From the NCBI RefSeq assembly GCF_023370115.1, contig NZ_CP097160.1, positions 2,542,001 through 2,606,000 on the forward strand: a stretch of 64,000 nucleotides of DNA. The letters are read 5' to 3'. The notes below the pieces were generated by a model. That model had not been told where the DNA came from. It saw only the letters and a list, made by a program, of their open reading frames with translations, and searched no databases. The translations under genes and the position numbers were made by a program. Positions 60,579 to 64,000 of this stretch are shown piece by piece. How positions within the stretch are numbered: the stretch's first letter is position 1; the number at the start of each line of letters is the position of its first letter. The stretch is from Gulosibacter sediminis (GTDB lineage Bacteria; Actinomycetota; Actinomycetes; Actinomycetales; Microbacteriaceae).

Positions 60579-60649
60579 CCCTTGATACTACGAATGCGCC
60601 GGCGCGCGACGCGTCGTACCGGGGTGCGATTGCGGGGCAGTCGGGTCTA

Positions 60650-61993
60650 TTACGCCACCGGGTTGCCGAGCTCGCCGAGCGGCGTTCGGTACGTCTCCCG
60701 CGCGATCAGCGAACCGACCACAGCGAGACCCGCGCCAATCGCCGCAACCGACGCCCCGACCATCCAGCGGCTCGGTTCGCCGTTGACGAGGGCCGCGCCG
60801 ATTGTCGGCGAGAAGCCGGCGATGAGCGCGCCCGCCTGGAGCGCCACCGCGAGGCCCGAATAGCGCACACGGGCGTGGAACTGCTCGGCGAACCAGCTCG
60901 TGAACAGGCTGTTGGCGGCGGCGTAGCTGAACCCAACAATGAGTGCGGTGGTGAGGTAAATCAGCGGCACGTTGCCGGTCGAGAGCGAGTGGAAGAAGGG
61001 GAACACGAGGATTCCCGAGACCGCCTGCCCCGTGATCGCGACCGGCTTGCGGCCGATGCGGTCGGCAAGCAGCGCGAGCCACGGCTGCGTGCCGATGGCG
61101 ATGAGGTTGCCGACCGCGAGCGCAGTGAGGATCGTGGTGGGGGCGACGGTGCCGATCTGCGTCGCAAACGCGATGCCGAAGCCCTGCAGGTAGGTGTAAA
61201 TGAGAATCTGCACGCTCATGAGCGCGACCGAGATGAAGGGAATCGGGTGCGTGCGCAGCATCAACCAGAACGGCACGCGGCCGGTCGATGTGAACGAGGT
61301 GTCTTGACGGTGGCGAGTGAACTCCGATGACTCGTCAAGGGTGCGCCGAACCACGTAGGCGAAGATGAGCACGATGAGCGAGGCAAGGAATGGGATGCGC
61401 CAGCCCCACGCGTCGCGGGCAACAGCATCCATCGCCTGAATCGGGATGAACACCGCGGTCGACAGCACCATGCCGGCGCTTAGGCCGGTCGCCGTGAAGC
61501 TGCCGAAGAACGCGCGGCGACCGACGGGGGCCTCCTCGATCGAGAGCGACGAGGCGCCCGCGGTCTCGCCGCCGGCCGAGATGCCCTGCAGGATCCGCAG
61601 CAGCGTGAGCATGATCGGCGCCCAGATGCCCGCCTGCTCGTAGGTCGGCAGCAGGCCGATGCTGAAGGTCGCGATGCCCATGAGCGTGAGCGTCGCGACG
61701 AGCGTGTTGCGTCGGCCAATGCGGTCGCCGAGATGGCCGAAGAGGAACGCGCCGAACGGCCGAAACACGTAGCCGACGCCGAGCACGGCGAACGACTGGA
61801 TCAGCGCGACCGTCGGGGTGTCGGAGGTGAAGAACACGTGGCTGAACACGAGCGACGCGGCGGTCGTGTAGATGAAGAAGTCGTAGTACTCGAGCGCGCT
61901 GCCGAGGAAGCCGGCGAGCGCGGCCTTGCGGGCACGGCGATTCGGATGCGGGGCGTGGGTTTCGCGCGCGGGCGCACTGGCGAGGTTGGTCAC
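60650..61993 (-). CDS. MFS transporter, MHS family
   Basis: A 447-residue twelve-helix importer closely similar in layout to the one at 12053. The first helix GFLGSALEYYDFFIYTTAASLVF and the loop GHLGDRIGRRNTLV are MHS hallmarks, and ETAGASSLSIEEAPVGRRAF is the conserved helix 5-6 region. The start is GTG with AAGGA upstream. It stands alone, between the large membrane protein and the YczE/YitT-like gene, so its substrate is unknown. Confidence 0.88.
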   Translation of the reverse strand: MTNLASAPARETHAPHPNRRARKAALAGFLGSALEYYDFFIYTTAASLVFSHVFFTSDTPTVALIQSFAVLGVGYVFRPFGAFLFGHLGDRIGRRNTLVATLTLMGIATFSIGLLPTYEQAGIWAPIMLTLLRILQGISAGGETAGASSLSIEEAPVGRRAFFGSFTATGLSAGMVLSTAVFIPIQAMDAVARDAWGWRIPFLASLIVLIFAYVVRRTLDESSEFTRHRQDTSFTSTGRVPFWLMLRTHPIPFISVALMSVQILIYTYLQGFGIAFATQIGTVAPTTILTALAVGNLIAIGTQPWLALLADRIGRKPVAITGQAVSGILVFPFFHSLSTGNVPLIYLTTALIVGFSYAAANSLFTSWFAEQFHARVRYSGLAVALQAGALIAGFSPTIGAALVNGEPSRWMVGASVAAIGAGLAVVGSLIARETYRTPLGELGNPVA

Positions 61994-62108
61994 GGGGAGG
62001 TCCTTGAGTCGGGGCTTCGGGCGCGACCGCGAAGAACCAGGGCCGTGGCGGTGCTGACGTTGAAGCTAGCACCGGCTCGGCGCGGTGAACAGGGTGGGGT
62101 CGTGTTTA

Positions 62109-62819
62109 TTACGACGCGGGATGCGTGGGGGCGAGGTCGGCCGGATGCTCGGGATGCTCTGGCGGGTGCGGCGTGACCCAGCGGCCGAGGCCGGGGAAGA
62201 GTCGCTGCCAGAGCTTGACGAAGTTGCCGACGGTGAGCGCGCCGAAGACCGTGCCCTCGCGCACGCCGACGAGGCCGTGGAAAAGGATGAGCGAGACGAT
62301 CGTCGCGAGCGTGACGAGGGTGACGTCGAAGGCGACCTTGATGTTGCCGAAGCGGCGGTGCGTCACGTCGGCGATCGCCTGCACGAGCCCCTCGCCCGGC
62401 ACCATAAGCACGCGCGGGGTGACCTCGATCCAGACGCCGATCGACAGCACGATCGTGCCAACGATCGTGAGCAGCGCCTGCTGCCAGTACTCGCTCGGCG
62501 CGACGTCGCGCAGCAACCAGAGGCTGCCGTCGATTGCGACGCCGAAGAGCGTGGCGGCGGGCAGCTGGAGCAGCTGAATCCAGCGATAGCGGCGGCGCAG
62601 CAGCGCGATCTGCAGCACGACGAACACCGCGTTCATGATGATCGTGAGGCTGCCCACGGTGCCGATGCCGGTGAACGAGAGCACGGTTGGCAGCGTCGAG
62701 ATCGGCGCGGTGCCGAGGCTCGCGCGCACCGAGAGCGCCACGCCAAACGACATGATCACGACGCCGACCGCGAAGACCAGATACCTCGTCAGCAGTGACG
62801 CCCGTGCTCGCTCGTTCAT
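62109..62819 (-). CDS. YczE/YitT-type membrane protein
   Basis: A 236-residue membrane protein with five to six helices. FAVGVVIMSFGVALSVRASLGTAPISTLP is the signature N-terminal region of YczE/YyaS/YitT-like proteins, and EVTPRVLMVPGEGLVQAIADVT the conserved middle loop. GGGAGGTGCG precedes the ATG. YczE affects surfactin production in Bacillus; for most members no function is known. Confidence 0.83.
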   Translation of the reverse strand: MNERARASLLTRYLVFAVGVVIMSFGVALSVRASLGTAPISTLPTVLSFTGIGTVGSLTIIMNAVFVVLQIALLRRRYRWIQLLQLPAATLFGVAIDGSLWLLRDVAPSEYWQQALLTIVGTIVLSIGVWIEVTPRVLMVPGEGLVQAIADVTHRRFGNIKVAFDVTLVTLATIVSLILFHGLVGVREGTVFGALTVGNFVKLWQRLFPGLGRWVTPHPPEHPEHPADLAPTHPAS

Positions 62820-62948
62820 CGCACCTCCCCCGCAAGCTTAGGCGGCTCGATCGGACGATTTCGGTGGTCGGTTGGGGTGCGTCGAACTATGTCGGTGGCT
62901 CAAGGCAGGATGTTTTGAGGCGGCCGAGGTGGGCGTTGGCCGCCGCGG

Positions 62949-62957
62949 AGTTATCCA
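62949..62957 (+). promoter_or_regulatory. DnaA box-like sequence upstream of the DUF222/HNH gene
   Basis: TTATCCACA is a perfect match to the DnaA-box consensus. It stands alone, about 80 bases before the start codon of the DUF222/HNH gene, upstream of a TAGAAT -10-like element (62996-63001). One box does not make an origin; it could be a regulatory site or chance. Confidence 0.45.
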
Positions 62958-63037
62958 CAGTTTTCGTAATTTTGTTCCTATTTGTGTTGTTCCGCTCTAG
63001 AATGAATGTAGCAATCAACATTTGGGAGGTGACCCGC

Positions 63038-64000
63038 ATGGACATGTCCGCACCCGCCAACTCCGAGCAACTCGACGCCTCGATGCAGCTGCTCGTCGAC
63101 GCCTTCTCCGCGTCCCATGTCCAGCGAGCGCGCCTCGATGCCCAAGACATTCGCATCCTCGCCATGGCGTACGCGGTCGCTGAACAGCGCACCGCGCTGA
63201 GCGCTCCCTTTCGGTCGGCGCCGACGTCGTCGCAAGAGTTCACGTGGAACCTCCGCTCGGCCATGGGCGAGTTCGGCGCCGAGGTTCGCGCGTCCGACCA
63301 ACTGCTCATGAACAAGGCCCATCACGCCTATCGCCTCATGTGCGACTTCGGCGAGTTTTGGGAGGCACTCAACACCGGCGAGATCGACCACGGCCACACC
63401 CGCGCGGTCGTACGTCACGCAACCTCGCTCGAGGAAGACCAGCTCGCCGAGTATTCGAAGCTGGTGCTCGACTACGCCCGCGAACACACGGCGCCGCAGA
63501 CCGATCGCTTCGCGAGCAAGTGCGCCGCGAGGCTCACCGCGGCGAAGTTTGAAGAGGCCCACGCGCTTGAGCGCGAGCAGCGTCGCGTCGTCATCGAGCA
63601 CGGTGAGCAGGGCATGTCGACGCTCTGGGCCTACCTGCCTACGGTCGAGGCGTCGATCATCGATGACCTGCTCACCCAGCAGGCCCGCGCGCTCAGCAGC
63701 AGCAAGGGCGAGGACACTAGCGCTGGCGAGGGCGAGGCTGTTGACGGCGACGCCGCGGAAGTCGACGACTACGAAGACACTCGCACGATGGATCAGAAGC
63801 GGGCCGACCTGCTCTGCGACACCCTCATCACCGCCACGCCGCAGCAGATCCTCGAGGGCGAGGCCAAGGGCAAGCCGCGGGTGACGGCAAGCGTGAGCAT
63901 CGTGATCCCCATCATGTCGCTGCTCGACAATCCCGACCTCGACTGCGACGTGGCGACCGTGAACGGCATGTCGCCCATCAGCGGCCCCGTCGCGCTCGAC
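63038..64000 (+). CDS. DUF222/HNH endonuclease-type protein, cut by window edge
   Basis: The first 321 codons of a DUF222 (13E12 repeat-type) protein. The start follows GGGAGGTG. Long helical stretches such as MAYAVAEQRTALSAPF, LMNKAHHAYRLMCDFGEFWE and the GEIDHGHTRAVVRH motif are typical of DUF222, which is usually followed by a C-terminal HNH nuclease domain lying beyond the window. These genes occur in many copies in actinobacteria and are associated with mobile DNA. The frame is open to base 64000. Confidence 0.88.
   Translation, partial: MDMSAPANSEQLDASMQLLVDAFSASHVQRARLDAQDIRILAMAYAVAEQRTALSAPFRSAPTSSQEFTWNLRSAMGEFGAEVRASDQLLMNKAHHAYRLMCDFGEFWEALNTGEIDHGHTRAVVRHATSLEEDQLAEYSKLVLDYAREHTAPQTDRFASKCAARLTAAKFEEAHALEREQRRVVIEHGEQGMSTLWAYLPTVEASIIDDLLTQQARALSSSKGEDTSAGEGEAVDGDAAEVDDYEDTRTMDQKRADLLCDTLITATPQQILEGEAKGKPRVTASVSIVIPIMSLLDNPDLDCDVATVNGMSPISGPVALD

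Overview
The window is a GC-rich, densely coded actinobacterial chromosome segment, most likely from the Microbacteriaceae. The lineage call is inferred from these sequence features: HAIR-type heat-shock sites before dnaK, a DtxR/IdeR-like iron box before ferritin, DUF4333 and DUF222/HNH proteins, and many genes without a Shine-Dalgarno sequence but with a TANNNT hexamer six bases before the start codon. The word GGATGC/GCATCC is also very common. Both window edges cut genes: dnaK on the left and a DUF222/HNH nuclease gene on the right.

Layout. 1-3613: dnaK with its promoter, a BlaI regulator/M56 metalloprotease pair, and a UMF1-type transporter. 3614-11926: an inverted-repeat element at a convergent junction, a PPC-domain protein with an acetyltransferase, a large methyltransferase, a luciferase-like oxidoreductase, three exported or anchored proteins (trypsin-like protease, lipoprotein, DUF4333 protein), and a PucR/CdaR-type regulator. 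12053-18055: a four-gene catabolic operon (MHS transporter, ThDP enzyme, YtcJ-like amidohydrolase, M20 amidohydrolase) whose substrate cannot be named from sequence. 18197-21713: iron and housekeeping genes (VIT transporter with ferritin-like domain, serine hydrolase, dCTP deaminase, ferritin). 21803-24525: tRNA-Gly(CCC), a 43-bp duplication of its 3' end, and a compositionally distinct three-gene islet (LysR regulator, SCP2-like protein, alpha/beta hydrolase).

24683-30693 is a D-erythronate/tetronate catabolic operon (otnK-otnI-deoR-denD-gntP-otnC) leading to dihydroxyacetone phosphate. 31349-33323 holds an SDR, a SnoaL-like and a DJ-1/PfpI gene. 33488-46030 is a complete L-rhamnose system: ABC importer, mutarotase, isomerase, kinase, bifunctional aldolase/lactaldehyde dehydrogenase and an FMN lactate dehydrogenase, with a divergent LacI repressor. 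Together these should convert rhamnose to dihydroxyacetone phosphate and pyruvate. 46099-49862 carries glucarate dehydratase, a second GntP permease and an AEC transporter.

50042-57892 is a patch of small accessory genes: a GNAT-SRPBCC fusion, an SDR, a PaiB-like protein, a tiny TfoX-like ORF, an AHSA1-type protein, a second luciferase-like enzyme, an Imm22-like immunity protein next to a truncated RelE-type toxin, a uridine-kinase-like protein, an HhH-GPD protein and another acetyltransferase. 57897-62819 holds an unrecognised 893-residue membrane protein, an MHS transporter and a YczE/YitT-type membrane protein.

Several convergent junctions (3.7, 18.1, 24.5, 33.4 and 52.0 kb) carry large inverted repeats. 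Those at 18.1 and 52.0 kb are related copies of one 55-bp palindrome. No CRISPR array, insertion sequence or replication origin was seen. No stretch longer than 300 bases lacks a gene.
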